Assembly (NCBI RefSeq): GCF_003332825.1
Contig: NZ_QIRF01000002.1
Coordinates: 434,001-498,000, forward strand
Length of the DNA: 64,000 nucleotides
Direction of reading: 5' to 3'
DNA from: Dyella sp. C9
Lineage (GTDB): Bacteria > Pseudomonadota > Gammaproteobacteria > Xanthomonadales > Rhodanobacteraceae
The position numbers were made by a program, and so were the translations under genes. The notes beneath the pieces were generated by a model that worked only from the letters and a program-made list of their open reading frames with translations, ran no database searches and had not been told where the DNA came from. Shown here one piece after another: positions 8,490 to 17,274 of this stretch. Numbering within the stretch: the stretch's first letter is position 1; each line of letters opens with the position of its first letter.

Positions 8490-10631
8490 TCATGGCCAGT
8501 TGTTCACCAGGTTCGCCGCATTCACCGTGCCGATGCCGGTGGCGAAATCCCAGCCCGTGCCGGTGCCGTAGGCCTTGGCATAGCTGGAGGTCGAGGTGGA
8601 CAGCACGCCGTTGGTGCCCGACGGGCGATAGCAGTTGTGGGAACCGGTGCAGTTCACGTCCATGTCGCCCTGGGTGACGTCATAGAAGATGCAGCCGCTG
8701 CCCACGGCATTGCCGTTGCTGGAGTTGCACGAGGTGCTGCCGCTGCTGCCGTATTCCGTCGCCGCCAGCGAGTACAGGGTCGGGTTCGGGTTGCCCACGC
8801 TGGCACCGATCTTCTGGTTCACCAGCGCCTGGATGCCAGCCATGATCGGCGAGGCAAACGAGGTGCCGCCCGCGCCAGCCCAGCCACTCGGGGCACCGGT
8901 GCAGGCGACGCCGCCGCCGGCGGTGTCGGTGTAGCAGTAGACGTAGTAGTGGCCCCACACGCCATTGGCCGCGAACAGCGAGACGTCCGGAATGTCACGC
9001 ACACCGTCGGCCGGGTTGCCCAGGAAGCCCGACTGCCACGAAGGCTTGGCCGTACCCGCACAGGTGCCGCTCACCACGCCGCTCGTGCTCGCCGAGCCGC
9101 TGGCACAGCCGCTGGGACCACCACTGCCCGACGCCGTGGTCAGGTAGTACTCCTTGCCGGTGGCGCTGTTGCAGAAGCCACTGCTGCCATACGGCGTGCT
9201 GTAGCCACTCTTGCCGCTGATCAGCGCACTGGCACAGGAGTCGTTCCACGGGATCTCGTTGATGTACGACAGGGCCGAGCCGTAGGTGGAGCTGTTGGTC
9301 GAGCTCCAGTACGTGCTGTTGGTCCCGGCGTAGGTATCGCCGAAGTCCGTGCCACCCACCGCCACGTTGTAAGGCGTGGAAGCGAAGCCGCTGACACCGA
9401 TGCCGTGGGTCGACTTGCTCTCGTCGGCGTCGCAGCTGGCCGCGCCTTCATCGCCAGAGGAGACGAACACCGACACACCTTCGGTGGCTGCCTGCTCGTA
9501 GGTGGAGATGTACGCCGCATTCGCGGTGGCGCCATTCTCCGCCTCGCATTCGCCGTAGCTCACGCTCATGATCGCCGGCGGCGTACCGGAGGCGTTGATG
9601 AGGTTCTCGATGGCGATCAGGCCGCCGAACGTGGTGGACGTATCCGCACACGACGCCAGCTCGAGCGTGGCACCCGGCGCCGCGGCACCGGCCCATTCCA
9701 CGTCGAGTTCGGCTTCGCCGTCGTTGCCCGTCACCACGCCCGGGTTGGTGCAGCTACCCGGATGCACCTGGCTGAAGGTGGCCGTCGGCAGGCCGAAGGT
9801 GGAGCGGAACGTCGTGATGTCCGAGGTCGAGTACACGTTGGTGTCCTCGATCAGCACGATGGTCTGGCCCGTACCGGTGATGCCCGCGTTGAACAGCGGG
9901 TTGAAGTTGTAGATCGTGGCGAGGTCGGCCGGCACCACCGCCTGGTAGGTGCTGCCGCTGCTGGTGAAGGTGTAATCGGCGTGCGGCTTGAAGTTGGTAT
10001 GCGGACGGAAGTCATTGAGCGACACCACGCCCTGCACCACGCCGGCAAACGCAGCCGGGATCTGCGGGTTGGTCATGTTGGCGATATGACCGGCATTGGC
10101 CACGCTCAGGTGATGGATCTCGGTGCCGAAGGCGCTGCGCACCTGGCCGGCGGTACCCGAGAAATCGATCATCGTGCCGCTCGGATACACCTGGTTGACG
10201 GTGAAGCCGTGCGACTTGAGCCAGCTGGTCACCGCATCGATGTCCAGCTGCGAGGGGCCGTACTGTTGGCCGAACTGCTCCGCGGTAAGCCACTTGCGGT
10301 AGTTCGGGGATCCCTTGGTCTGCTGTTCCTGCATGAACTGCTGCAGCGCCGCCTCGCGATCCGCCGGACGCTTCAGCAGGAGCTGCATGTGCTCCAGCGG
10401 CAGGTTGTCGGCAGCTGCGCCGCGGTCGTTCTCCGCCGTGGCGAAGGGCGACACGTTGCCCGGCAGGGCCACGCGATCGCTGTCGTTGGCCGCATGGGTC
10501 ACCTGCGGTGCGGACAGCAAGCCGATGGTGGCCGCTTCCGCGTGACCGGCGAAGGCAGCGCCTACACCGGTAGCCAATAGCGTCAACAGGGTCTTCGCGG
10601 TCATCCGACCGCACATCTTGTTGAATCTCAC
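8490..10631 (-). CDS. Exported sedolisin-family (S53) serine carboxyl protease
   Basis: A 713-residue secreted protease. Signal peptide near residues 10-34 (LLTLLATGVGAAFAGHAEA). Pro-domain (Pro-kuma_activ) to about residue 210, containing LPLEHMQLLLKRPADREAAL. Catalytic domain follows: Glu306 and Asp310 (ExxxD), Asp394 in SSGD, Ser591 in GGTSFASP. A C-terminal calcium-site region is seen as YDVTQGD and GWDFATGIG. The enzyme is expected to act at acidic pH outside the cell. The GTG at 10631 is chosen because GGAGGAA lies just upstream; in-frame ATGs follow within 10 codons. It is monocistronic with its own terminator. Many secreted S/T/G-rich stretches fit an extracellular enzyme. Confidence 0.94.
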   Translation of the reverse strand: MRFNKMCGRMTAKTLLTLLATGVGAAFAGHAEAATIGLLSAPQVTHAANDSDRVALPGNVSPFATAENDRGAAADNLPLEHMQLLLKRPADREAALQQFMQEQQTKGSPNYRKWLTAEQFGQQYGPSQLDIDAVTSWLKSHGFTVNQVYPSGTMIDFSGTAGQVRSAFGTEIHHLSVANAGHIANMTNPQIPAAFAGVVQGVVSLNDFRPHTNFKPHADYTFTSSGSTYQAVVPADLATIYNFNPLFNAGITGTGQTIVLIEDTNVYSTSDITTFRSTFGLPTATFSQVHPGSCTNPGVVTGNDGEAELDVEWAGAAAPGATLELASCADTSTTFGGLIAIENLINASGTPPAIMSVSYGECEAENGATANAAYISTYEQAATEGVSVFVSSGDEGAASCDADESKSTHGIGVSGFASTPYNVAVGGTDFGDTYAGTNSTYWSSTNSSTYGSALSYINEIPWNDSCASALISGKSGYSTPYGSSGFCNSATGKEYYLTTASGSGGPSGCASGSASTSGVVSGTCAGTAKPSWQSGFLGNPADGVRDIPDVSLFAANGVWGHYYVYCYTDTAGGGVACTGAPSGWAGAGGTSFASPIMAGIQALVNQKIGASVGNPNPTLYSLAATEYGSSGSTSCNSSNGNAVGSGCIFYDVTQGDMDVNCTGSHNCYRPSGTNGVLSTSTSSYAKAYGTGTGWDFATGIGTVNAANLVNNWP

Positions 10632-10757
10632 GTTGCTTCCTCCCACGAAAGAGGTTTCGGAAAGGTCACCAGGACGCACGCCGCCCTAACCTCCGCACTG
10701 AGCGGTTGGCCTGGTGTACCCACGTAAGAAATTGCCAGCCGCCTCCCCATACGACGC

Positions 10758-10772
10758 AGTCATGACATGACT
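10758..10772. promoter_or_regulatory. Perfect palindrome, candidate operator
   Basis: Arms AGTCATG and CATGACT flank a single A. It lies about 130 bp upstream of the protease start. The binding protein is unknown. Confidence 0.35.
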
Positions 10773-10864
10773 GGACGGCTCTTCCACCGATAGTCCCGCC
10801 TGGCTTACGACTATCTTTCAAAAAGCATGGCTGTGTCAGCGTGATGAAGAAAACGCGTCAGTCA

Positions 10865-10877
10865 TCACATAATGTGA
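10865..10877. promoter_or_regulatory. Perfect palindrome TCACATAATGTGA, candidate operator
   Basis: Arms TCACAT and ATGTGA flank a single A. It contains the CRP half-site words TGTGA and TCACA, but in inverted order and with short spacing, so it is not a standard CRP/Clp site. It could bind another dimeric regulator. Confidence 0.35.
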
Positions 10878-10956
10878 CACCCGTCACGACGCAAGTTCAC
10901 GTTTCCTTCATGGCAAGTTCGTGCGCATGTTGCGCGACTTGGCCGTCTGGACGTCT

Positions 10957-12636
10957 TTACGCACCATCATCCACGGGCGCCGTGTAGTCGATCGACTGGT
11001 AGGTCACGCCGACGGTGATGCGGGGAGGATCATCCCCCTTGTGCAGGGCCTTCACGCGATCGATCAGCGCCTTGTCGGCCAGTGTCATGCGATCGAGCAT
11101 GCGCAGATGCTGCAGCCAGCTCTCGATCAGCAGCACCTCGCGCCACACTTCCTCGTTGCGGATGTCGCGGAACAACCCCCAGTAGCGACCGCCGTTGCGA
11201 AGCCGCAGATGCCGCAAGGCATCGGCAAGCGAGACGAACTCGCCGACCCGTTCGGCGGGTATCACGTACTCGATCGCCATCACCACGTCACCCTGCTCAT
11301 GGTTGAATACCAGTTGCGGCGGCATGGTCTTACTGCGCGTCACCAGCTTCATCGCGCCTGCCTCCAGGCGCGGGAACTGCGAGTGATAGGCCAGCAGGGT
11401 CGACACGGCCATGGCGACGGCGGCTGCCAGGATGGCGCCGGACACGCTCATCGTCTCGGCCAGGTGGCCCCACAGGAACGAACCGATCGCAAGGCCGCCG
11501 TAGAGTGCCGTCTGGTACAGCGCCAACGCCCTGCCCTTCACCCAGTCGGGCACCAGCAACTGCACGTTGGCGTTGTATTCGGTGAGCGCGGCGATCCAGC
11601 ATGCACCCGCCACGCCGAGCGCAGGCATCATCACCGCCAGGCTGTGGCCATAACCGATCAGCACCAGCATGACCGCCAGCGTACCGGCCGCCACGCTGAT
11701 CAGCCGGCTCGATCCGAGCAGCTTGCGCAACAGCGGCACCAGCACGCTGCCGAGAATGGCACCCACCCCAAGCATGCCCAGCATGTAGCCATACAGCGCA
11801 GCATCGCCGCCGGGGTGCTCGCGCGCCACCAGCGGCAGCAGTGCCCAGATCACGCTGGCGGTCAGCCCGAACATGAAGGAGCGCAGCATCGCCAGCCGCG
11901 TCACCGTGGAGTTCCAGGTAAAGCGCAGCGCCGCCACCATGCCTTCACGGATGCCTTCCGGCGGCAGGCGCCGCTCCGGCAATACGTGCTGCCACTGCCA
12001 CAGCGCGGCGAGCAGCGCGACGTAGGTCAGCGTGTTCAGCAGGAACACCCAGCTGGGCGCCATCACGCTCAGCATCACGCCGCCGAGCGCCGGCCCGACG
12101 GCGCGCGCCACGTTGTAGTTCACGCCATTGAGCAGCACTGCCGAACTGACCATGCCATGTGGCACCTGCTCGCCCACCGCCGATTGCCACGCAGGCACGG
12201 TAATGGCGCTGCCCAGCGATATCCACAGCACGGCGAGGATCAGCGCATTGGGATCGAGATGCCCCAGGAAGGCCAGGCCGGTGAGAAAGATCGCGCCGGA
12301 CATCTCCACCACCTGGCCCACCAGCATGATCTTCCGCTTGTCGTAGTTGTCGGCCAGCACGCCGGTGGCGATCGACAGCAGCACCAGCGGCGCGGCGGAA
12401 GCCACCTGCACCATCGCCACCATGATCGGCCCGGCGTGCGCGGCCGTGATCACCCACGCCACCGCCACCGACTGCGCCCAGGTACCCAGGTTGCCAAGCA
12501 GGTTGGCGATCCAGATGCGACGGAACACCGTCACGCCCATCGGCGCCAGGATGCCGCATTCGCGGGGTGTATCCGGCTTGGAACCGGCGTCGACTTGGGG
12601 CGAGGTGGATTGCAGCATGCTGGGTTGCCGGCGCAT
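10957..12636 (-). CDS. MFS exporter with C-terminal ABM-like domain
   Basis: A 559-residue protein. Twelve hydrophobic segments span about residues 35-425. The first loop motif GVLADNYDKRKIML is the MFS signature. The remaining ~120 residues are soluble and resemble an antibiotic-biosynthesis monooxygenase-like ferredoxin fold (VVMAIEYVIPAERVGEFVSLADALRHL). This architecture fits the EntS-like MFS_3 exporter family (PF05977), where the tail is common. The substrate is unknown. The start could be the ATG at 12636 or at 12618; neither has a clear ribosome site. It reads in the same direction as the protease gene downstream but is separated by 325 bp. Confidence 0.88.
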   Translation of the reverse strand: MRRQPSMLQSTSPQVDAGSKPDTPRECGILAPMGVTVFRRIWIANLLGNLGTWAQSVAVAWVITAAHAGPIMVAMVQVASAAPLVLLSIATGVLADNYDKRKIMLVGQVVEMSGAIFLTGLAFLGHLDPNALILAVLWISLGSAITVPAWQSAVGEQVPHGMVSSAVLLNGVNYNVARAVGPALGGVMLSVMAPSWVFLLNTLTYVALLAALWQWQHVLPERRLPPEGIREGMVAALRFTWNSTVTRLAMLRSFMFGLTASVIWALLPLVAREHPGGDAALYGYMLGMLGVGAILGSVLVPLLRKLLGSSRLISVAAGTLAVMLVLIGYGHSLAVMMPALGVAGACWIAALTEYNANVQLLVPDWVKGRALALYQTALYGGLAIGSFLWGHLAETMSVSGAILAAAVAMAVSTLLAYHSQFPRLEAGAMKLVTRSKTMPPQLVFNHEQGDVVMAIEYVIPAERVGEFVSLADALRHLRLRNGGRYWGLFRDIRNEEVWREVLLIESWLQHLRMLDRMTLADKALIDRVKALHKGDDPPRITVGVTYQSIDYTAPVDDGA

Positions 12637-12772
12637 CGAACCGGCGCTAGCGTCGACTCACCGACGTCCTTGGTTCGTGAATGCAGCCGCGTCCGGTTCC
12701 AACCCAATCATGCATGCCAGGAACTGCTAGCCTTGGCCTTGCCATGGGGGTGGCCCATCCGGGGAGCATGCT

Positions 12773-13531
12773 TTGAACGAGAACATCAAGGACGATGTGC
12801 CGACGCTGCTGGCCGTGGGCGTACTGGTTTCCATCATGGCCTCGCTCGCCCACGAACTTCTCGGGCACGGTACGGCCTGCGTGATCGAAGGGGGAAGGAT
12901 CACCCTGCTGACCTTCCTGGTCTTCCGCTGCGATGGCGCCGGCGTCCTTACTGATGGTGGCGGGCCTGTCGGCGCGCTCGTGATGGGGTGCCTGGCACTG
13001 CTGGCCTTGCGTGCCGTACCCGCGCGCCTCATCACCTTGCGGGTGTGGCTGTTTACCCTGGGTACGCTCGGCCTGTTGTGGGTTTGCGGCCAGACCATCG
13101 CCGAAGCCATCGACGGCAGCGATGACTGGGGGCATGTCGCCACTGACCTTGCCTGGCCCGGTGTGTGGCATGCGATTGTCGGCGCGATGGGCCTGGCTGT
13201 GTATGTGCTTGTTCTGCGCATCGCCGGCCGTATCGCCGCCCCGTTGGCGGGTGGTCGTCCGTGGCGACTTCTGCTGCCCTATCTCGGCGCCGTCATGTCA
13301 GCCATGGTGCTCGGTGCGCTCTGGCATGGTGACCGACTGGGTTCGGCACTCGATGGGCTGCTGAGTTTTGGCCTGGCGCCGATCGGCTATCTACTGGTGA
13401 TCCGGCGCATGCCCGCGCTTCCCGCGACCGACGCTGCGGTGCGTCCAAACCTGCCGTTGCTGTTGTTCACCGGCGCAACGTGGCTCGCCTTCGCCCTCAC
13501 CATCGCGCGAGGCATTGGCCCCTTGGCCTGA
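12773..13531 (+). CDS. Integral membrane protein with HExxH motif (possible M50-like metallopeptidase)
   Basis: A 252-residue protein with about six or seven hydrophobic segments. In the first segment it carries SLAHELLGHG, an HExxH zinc-peptidase motif (residue ~27-31), followed by a Cys-containing loop. The position in a membrane helix resembles the site-2 protease/M50 group, but no clear second ligand motif (such as NxxPxxxxDG) is seen, so proteolytic activity is unproven. Start is a TTG at 12773 with GGGGAG six bases upstream. The gene is divergent from the MFS exporter. Confidence 0.6.
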   Translation: MNENIKDDVPTLLAVGVLVSIMASLAHELLGHGTACVIEGGRITLLTFLVFRCDGAGVLTDGGGPVGALVMGCLALLALRAVPARLITLRVWLFTLGTLGLLWVCGQTIAEAIDGSDDWGHVATDLAWPGVWHAIVGAMGLAVYVLVLRIAGRIAAPLAGGRPWRLLLPYLGAVMSAMVLGALWHGDRLGSALDGLLSFGLAPIGYLLVIRRMPALPATDAAVRPNLPLLLFTGATWLAFALTIARGIGPLA

Positions 13532-13876
13532 GCGGCGTCGAGGTTCTTCGTTCACGCCAACAAGCTCAGACTGGAGAGCGCGCAACAGCAGCGCCGGATG
13601 CCTCTAGGGTAGTCAGGCGCTTGCCATTCGCGGCCATCGCCAGGCCTGCCAGGCAATCAGCACCCAAAGCAGCGCCTCGATTACGCCCATGAACAGATAG
13701 AACGCCCACGCGCCCGGCATCGAGATCACGATGATGGCGGCATACGCCAGGCCCAGCACGCTGTTGGCCCGGCGACATATGGCCAGCGCCCGCCGGCCAT
13801 GTCATGCGCCTCAATACCGGCCTGCCGCCATCGCACGGCAGGCCGATCACCCGACAGGCGCCCGCAGGATACGTGC
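13532..13876. other. Intergenic region with a possible degraded membrane-protein gene
   Basis: No intact gene of normal size is seen. The minus strand carries a short hydrophobic reading frame (13613-13759) described separately. The rest shows no terminator or RNA structure that I can support. Confidence 0.5.
13613..13759 (-). CDS. Short hydrophobic ORF, possibly a truncated membrane protein
   Basis: From a GTG at 13759 the frame encodes 48 residues with two strong hydrophobic segments (LGLAYAAIIVISMPGAWAFY and VIEALLWVLIAWQAW) and a basic end, RWPRM. It looks like real protein, but the frame is closed upstream by a TGA about 16 codons earlier, and no ribosome site is evident. It may be a small membrane protein or the surviving 3' end of a broken gene. 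Confidence 0.35.
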   Translation of the reverse strand: MLGLAYAAIIVISMPGAWAFYLFMGVIEALLWVLIAWQAWRWPRMASA

Positions 13877-14614
13877 CTAACCGTTGGACAACGCGTAGAA
13901 ACTCACCACGCCCACCGACCCCGAGCCGGAATTGTCCTGCAGGTAATTGCCCGCCTTGAAGTAGACCGACTGGCCGTCCCAGCCGTGATCGTAGGTGAAC
14001 GATTGCGTGGCACCGTTGATGGTGACGGTCACGGTGTTGTCCTTCTGCACGATCCGGTAATCGATGCGATCGCCCAGCTTCAGCCCGTGCACCAGGGTAG
14101 AGCGCTGCTCCGTACTGCCCGGATTGGTCTTGATACCCACCACGACATCACCCCGGCTCCAGCGGATCTTGAGCGCCTCCGAACCCTTTCCGTCGCCATG
14201 GATCTGGCCCACGATGATGCTGCCGGTACCTGGCTGGCGGGTCACCGCCAACGATGCACTCAAGGAGTGGCGGCCCGAGAACGTCCATTCCCGCGTATCG
14301 CGCAGCTCAGAACGCGGAAAATGCGAGCCACGCGTCGACGCGCCATTGTCGGGACAGAGGAACACCATCGCCTTCGCGGCCGCGTCGTAATAGAAGTACG
14401 GCGAACTGAAGTCGCGCAGCGACGGCTGCGTCACCTCCTTCACGCTGTCGCCCTTCGCCAGCGGCGTCTGCAGCTTGTAGGCGGCAAGATCAAAATGCTG
14501 GCCGGGCGCACCGCCACTGGAGCTGTCATCCGCAAAGCCGATACCGGGCAAAACCAGGCACGCGGCCAGGCCCACGACGCACTTCCAGGTGGAGGCGAAC
14601 TTGCTCTTGCTCAT
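13877..14614 (-). CDS. Exported polysaccharide lyase family 7 (alginate lyase)
   Basis: A 245-residue protein with a signal peptide (residues 1-28, ending IGFA). The jelly-roll PL7 motifs are present in order: RSELR near residue 101, QIH near 138, and YFKAGNYLQ near 220. Their Arg, Gln, His and Tyr line the active site that cleaves alginate by beta-elimination. Length is typical of single-domain PL7. The gene stands alone. With the agarase-like lipoprotein at 45 kb it suggests growth on algal or bacterial exopolysaccharide. Confidence 0.93.
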   Translation of the reverse strand: MSKSKFASTWKCVVGLAACLVLPGIGFADDSSSGGAPGQHFDLAAYKLQTPLAKGDSVKEVTQPSLRDFSSPYFYYDAAAKAMVFLCPDNGASTRGSHFPRSELRDTREWTFSGRHSLSASLAVTRQPGTGSIIVGQIHGDGKGSEALKIRWSRGDVVVGIKTNPGSTEQRSTLVHGLKLGDRIDYRIVQKDNTVTVTINGATQSFTYDHGWDGQSVYFKAGNYLQDNSGSGSVGVVSFYALSNG

Positions 14615-14966
14615 CTTGCGGCATCCTTTTCAATGGGCGAACCCGACTCATGTCGAGCGGCAACGCGATCCTGCGGGTAGTGGATGACAGGACGCCACTT
14701 CGCCGTTGCCGGGGAGCCAGCTTCGTTCGCATTGCGGAGTAAACCAAGTGCCCGCCTTGATGATCAGCTCTTATTGCGAATTTCGCCAACGTACGGAACC
14801 GGGATTGTTCGCTTCTTCGACGGGGCTCACTCTCGAGCTGCGCGCTACGGGGCCAGCGCGTTGCGCTGTCCAAATTCGTTCCAGACGAATTTGTCGAACG
14901 TGCTTTGTCCCCTGTTTCCCAGACCAAAAAACAAAAAGCCCGCCATGAAGGCGGGCTTTTTGTTTT
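14615..14966. other. Intergenic region with palindromes next to tRNA-Gln
   Basis: No credible gene. It contains a nine-base perfect hairpin (CAAATTCGT / ACGAATTTG, 14871-14893). It also contains the left half of a long imperfect palindrome (14917-14975) that includes a terminator and mirrors the tRNA-Gln 3' end. Confidence 0.6.
14932..14965. terminator. Bidirectional terminator between alginate lyase region and tRNA-Gln
   Basis: AAAAAGCCCGCC is followed by a short loop and GGCGGGCTTTTT. It lies immediately after the tRNA-Gln 3' end on the minus strand and can act in both directions. Confidence 0.85.
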
Positions 14967-15040
14967 TGGCTGGGAGACTAGGATTCGAACCTAGATAAAC
15001 GGAGTCAGAGTCCGTTGTCCTACCGTTAGACGATCTCCCA
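14967..15040 (-). tRNA. tRNA-Gln (anticodon CUG)
   Basis: On the minus strand, acceptor arms TGGGAGA / TCTCCCA pair perfectly. The anticodon stem AACGGA / TCCGTT encloses loop CTCTGAC with anticodon CTG. The T-loop GGTTCGAATCC is present. Discriminator G and an encoded CCA follow. Length is 74 nt. Confidence 0.97.
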
Positions 15041-15094
15041 AAACCCTGCTGGGCGGCGCGCTCTGACTTGATGCACCGGCCAGTCGAAGCGCGA

Positions 15095-15487
15095 TTAGCG
15101 CTTCGAGAACTGGGTAGCGCGGCGGGCCTTGTGCAGACCGACCTTCTTGCGCTCGACCTCGCGGGCGTCGCGGGTCACGAAACCAGCCTTGCGGAGCTGG
15201 CTCTTCAGGCTTTCGTCGTACTCGATCAGGGCACGGGCGATACCGAGACGGATCGCACCAGCCTGGCCGGTGATGCCGCCACCAGCAACGGTGACGTTGA
15301 CGTCGAACTTGTCGGTCGCCTCGATCAGCTCGAGCGGCTGACGCACGATCATGCGCGAGGTCTCACGACCGAAGAACTGGTCGAGGGTCTTGCCATTGAC
15401 GGTGATCGCGCCGGTGCCCTTGCGCAGGAACACGCGAGCGGCGGAGGTCTTGCGGCGGCCGGTGCCGTAGTTCTGCTGGATCGCCAT
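15095..15487 (-). CDS. rpsI: 30S ribosomal protein S9 (uS9)
   Basis: A 130-residue basic protein starting [22 protein letters not shown], with the S9 motif [19 protein letters not shown] and the conserved C-terminal end QFSKR that reaches the P-site tRNA. It follows rplM after nine bases, the usual L13-S9 operon. Confidence 0.99.
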   Translation of the reverse strand: MAIQQNYGTGRRKTSAARVFLRKGTGAITVNGKTLDQFFGRETSRMIVRQPLELIEATDKFDVNVTVAGGGITGQAGAIRLGIARALIEYDESLKSQLRKAGFVTRDAREVERKKVGLHKARRATQFSKR

Positions 15488-15496
15488 GATGATTCC

Positions 15497-15925
15497 TTAG
15501 ATTTCCAGCGCCTGCGGCTGCTGAGCGGTATGCGGATGTTCGGCGCCGCCGTACACCTTGAGCTTGCGGTACATCGCGCGGCCGAGCGGATTCTTCGGCA
15601 GCATGCCCTTGACGGCGATTTCGATGACGCGCTCCGGGTGCGTGGCCAGCAGGTCCTTCAGACTGGTGGTCTTCAGGTTGCCGACGTAACCGGTGAAGCG
15701 GTGGTACATCTTGTCGTCCAGCTTGGCACCCGTGACGGCCACCTTCTGCGCGTTGACGACGACGATATAATCGCCGGTGTCGACATGCGGGGTGAATTCC
15801 GGCTTGTGCTTGCCACGCAGACGGCGGGCGATCTCGGTCGACAGACGACCGAGCGTCTTGTCCGTGGCGTCAATCACGAACCAATCGCGCTTGACGCTTT
15901 CCGGCTTGGCGCTGAACGTTTTCAT
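15497..15925 (-). CDS. rplM: 50S ribosomal protein L13 (uL13)
   Basis: A 142-residue protein starting [20 protein letters not shown], with [27 protein letters not shown] and [21 protein letters not shown]. The start at 15925 matches the family; upstream in-frame codons give unrelated sequence. First gene of the rplM-rpsI operon. The region upstream is shared with the divergent Fe-S protein gene. Confidence 0.99.
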   Translation of the reverse strand: MKTFSAKPESVKRDWFVIDATDKTLGRLSTEIARRLRGKHKPEFTPHVDTGDYIVVVNAQKVAVTGAKLDDKMYHRFTGYVGNLKTTSLKDLLATHPERVIEIAVKGMLPKNPLGRAMYRKLKVYGGAEHPHTAQQPQALEI

Positions 15926-16056
15926 TTCAGAATACCTAGTCTGCCGCCTCAAGGGCGGTACACGTAATCGGTGGAACAAAGGCGCGAGATGATAACGGAG
16001 TTTTCATCAATCGCGCAAGCCCACCGACCGGTGGGATGCGAGTTGGCAATGATAGC

Positions 16057-17274
16057 ATGATCAACATGGCGCTTGAAAAGCCCCCCCTCACCCGAAAACA
16101 GAAGATCGCCGCGCTCGCCGACCAGTGCGTGCAATGCGGCATGTGCCTGCCCACCTGCCCCACCTATGGGCTGGACGGAAGCGAGGCCGAATCGCCGCGC
16201 GGCCGCATCGCCATCGCCGCCGCCCTGGCCCGGGGTGATGCGGAGCCGACGGCGGCCCTGCGCACGCACCTGGACCACTGCCTGGGCTGCCTCAACTGCC
16301 AGCGCGTATGCCCCGCCAACGTCAAATACGACGAACTGCTGGTGGAAACCCGTGCCCTGGTCGGCCCCCTGCCCGGGCGCCCGCGTCAATTGCTGGCCTT
16401 GCTGCGGCAGCCTACGCTGCTGCGCCTGGCGGCCCGCGTCGCAAGCGCTACCGGACTGGCGCGGTGGAAGGTCCGCCTGGGTGCGCGACTGCCCGCCAGT
16501 TCGGCCTGGCGGGCAGCACTGGATACCCTCCCCGATGCCCTGCCGGAACCGTTGCCTGTGGCGCGCGAGGAGCCCGCTGGTGCCGCGCCACGCGTGGCGC
16601 TGTTTCCAGGCTGCGTGGCCAGCGTGGAAGACGCCGAGGCCGAAGCCTCCGCGATCACGCTATTGCACGCGGCCGGCTACCACGTCACGCGATTGCCTGC
16701 GTTCTGTTGCGGCGCCATGGACCTGCATGGTGGCGAGATGGCCACGGCCGACCGCCTGGCCGAACGTGTGCGAGACACCTGGCAGGCCTCGGGCGCCAGC
16801 GAACTGGTCTCGGTGACGCCAGGCTGCCTGGGCACCCTGCGCCGTACCCTGCCCGGTGTGCCGGTGCGCGACCCGGTGAGCCTGCTGGCCGAGCGCAGCG
16901 AGCACCTGCGTTTTCGCCCACTGTCCCGCCGTGTCGCGCTGCACCTGCCGTGCACGCAGGTCAACGTGGCACGCAGCGAGGCCGCCTTGCAGGCGCTGCT
17001 GCGCAAGGTGCCGGAGCTCGACCTGCAGGTGGCGCCACGCGCACCTTATTGTTGCGGAGCGGCCGGCTCGCACATGCTGGAATTTCCCGAACGCGCCGCA
17101 CGCCTGCGCGAAGCCACGCTGGGGCAGATCGCCACGTTGGCACCGCAGCAGCTGTTGTCGTCCAATATCGGTTGTCGCCTGCACCTGGCGGCGGGCATGG
17201 ACGAACACGGCCAGCACTGGCCGCACATGCACCCGCTGACCCTGCTGGCCCAGCAACTGGAGAATTCGCCATGA
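16057..17274 (+). CDS. Fe-S oxidoreductase subunit (GlcF-like, two 4Fe-4S and CCG domains)
   Basis: About 405 residues. Two 4Fe-4S motifs occur at the N-terminus ([12 protein letters not shown] and [12 protein letters not shown]). Two CCG-type cysteine-rich domains follow ([11 protein letters not shown] and [11 protein letters not shown]). This is the layout of glycolate oxidase iron-sulfur subunit GlcF and related heterodisulfide-reductase-like subunits. No FAD-linked GlcD/GlcE partner is beside it; the partner gene here is coq7, which overlaps it by four bases (ATGA). Donor and acceptor are therefore unknown. ATGs at 16036, 16057 and 16066 are possible starts. Confidence 0.85.
   Translation: MINMALEKPPLTRKQKIAALADQCVQCGMCLPTCPTYGLDGSEAESPRGRIAIAAALARGDAEPTAALRTHLDHCLGCLNCQRVCPANVKYDELLVETRALVGPLPGRPRQLLALLRQPTLLRLAARVASATGLARWKVRLGARLPASSAWRAALDTLPDALPEPLPVAREEPAGAAPRVALFPGCVASVEDAEAEASAITLLHAAGYHVTRLPAFCCGAMDLHGGEMATADRLAERVRDTWQASGASELVSVTPGCLGTLRRTLPGVPVRDPVSLLAERSEHLRFRPLSRRVALHLPCTQVNVARSEAALQALLRKVPELDLQVAPRAPYCCGAAGSHMLEFPERAARLREATLGQIATLAPQQLLSSNIGCRLHLAAGMDEHGQHWPHMHPLTLLAQQLENSP

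Larger units (their letters stand above)
10632..10956. other. Intergenic region between the protease and MFS genes with two palindromes
   Basis: No credible gene is seen in these 325 bases. The stretch is less G+C-rich than its surroundings. It contains AGTCATGACATGACT (10758-10772) and TCACATAATGTGA (10865-10877), both perfect inverted repeats around one central base. It should hold the protease promoter, reading leftwards. Confidence 0.6.

Noticed and set aside
7959-10580. 873-codon ORF on the plus strand
   Set aside because: It is antisense to rpiA and the sedolisin gene. Its composition (Arg, Gly, Ala, His rich) is that of a GC-rich shadow frame.
10865-10877. Canonical CRP/Clp binding site
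   Set aside because: The half-sites are in the wrong order and the spacer is one base instead of six.
10921-12954. 677-codon plus-strand ORF opposite the MFS gene
   Set aside because: Shadow frame of the transporter; no domain pattern.
13566-13850. 94-codon minus-strand ORF
   Set aside because: Translation is not protein-like. Another frame in the same place (13613-13759) shows clear hydrophobic helices instead.
14684-14998. Plus-strand ORF of 104 codons ending in GRLGFEPR
   Set aside because: The end is a translation through the terminator and the tRNA-Gln T-arm, a known source of false proteins. The rest has no protein-like pattern.
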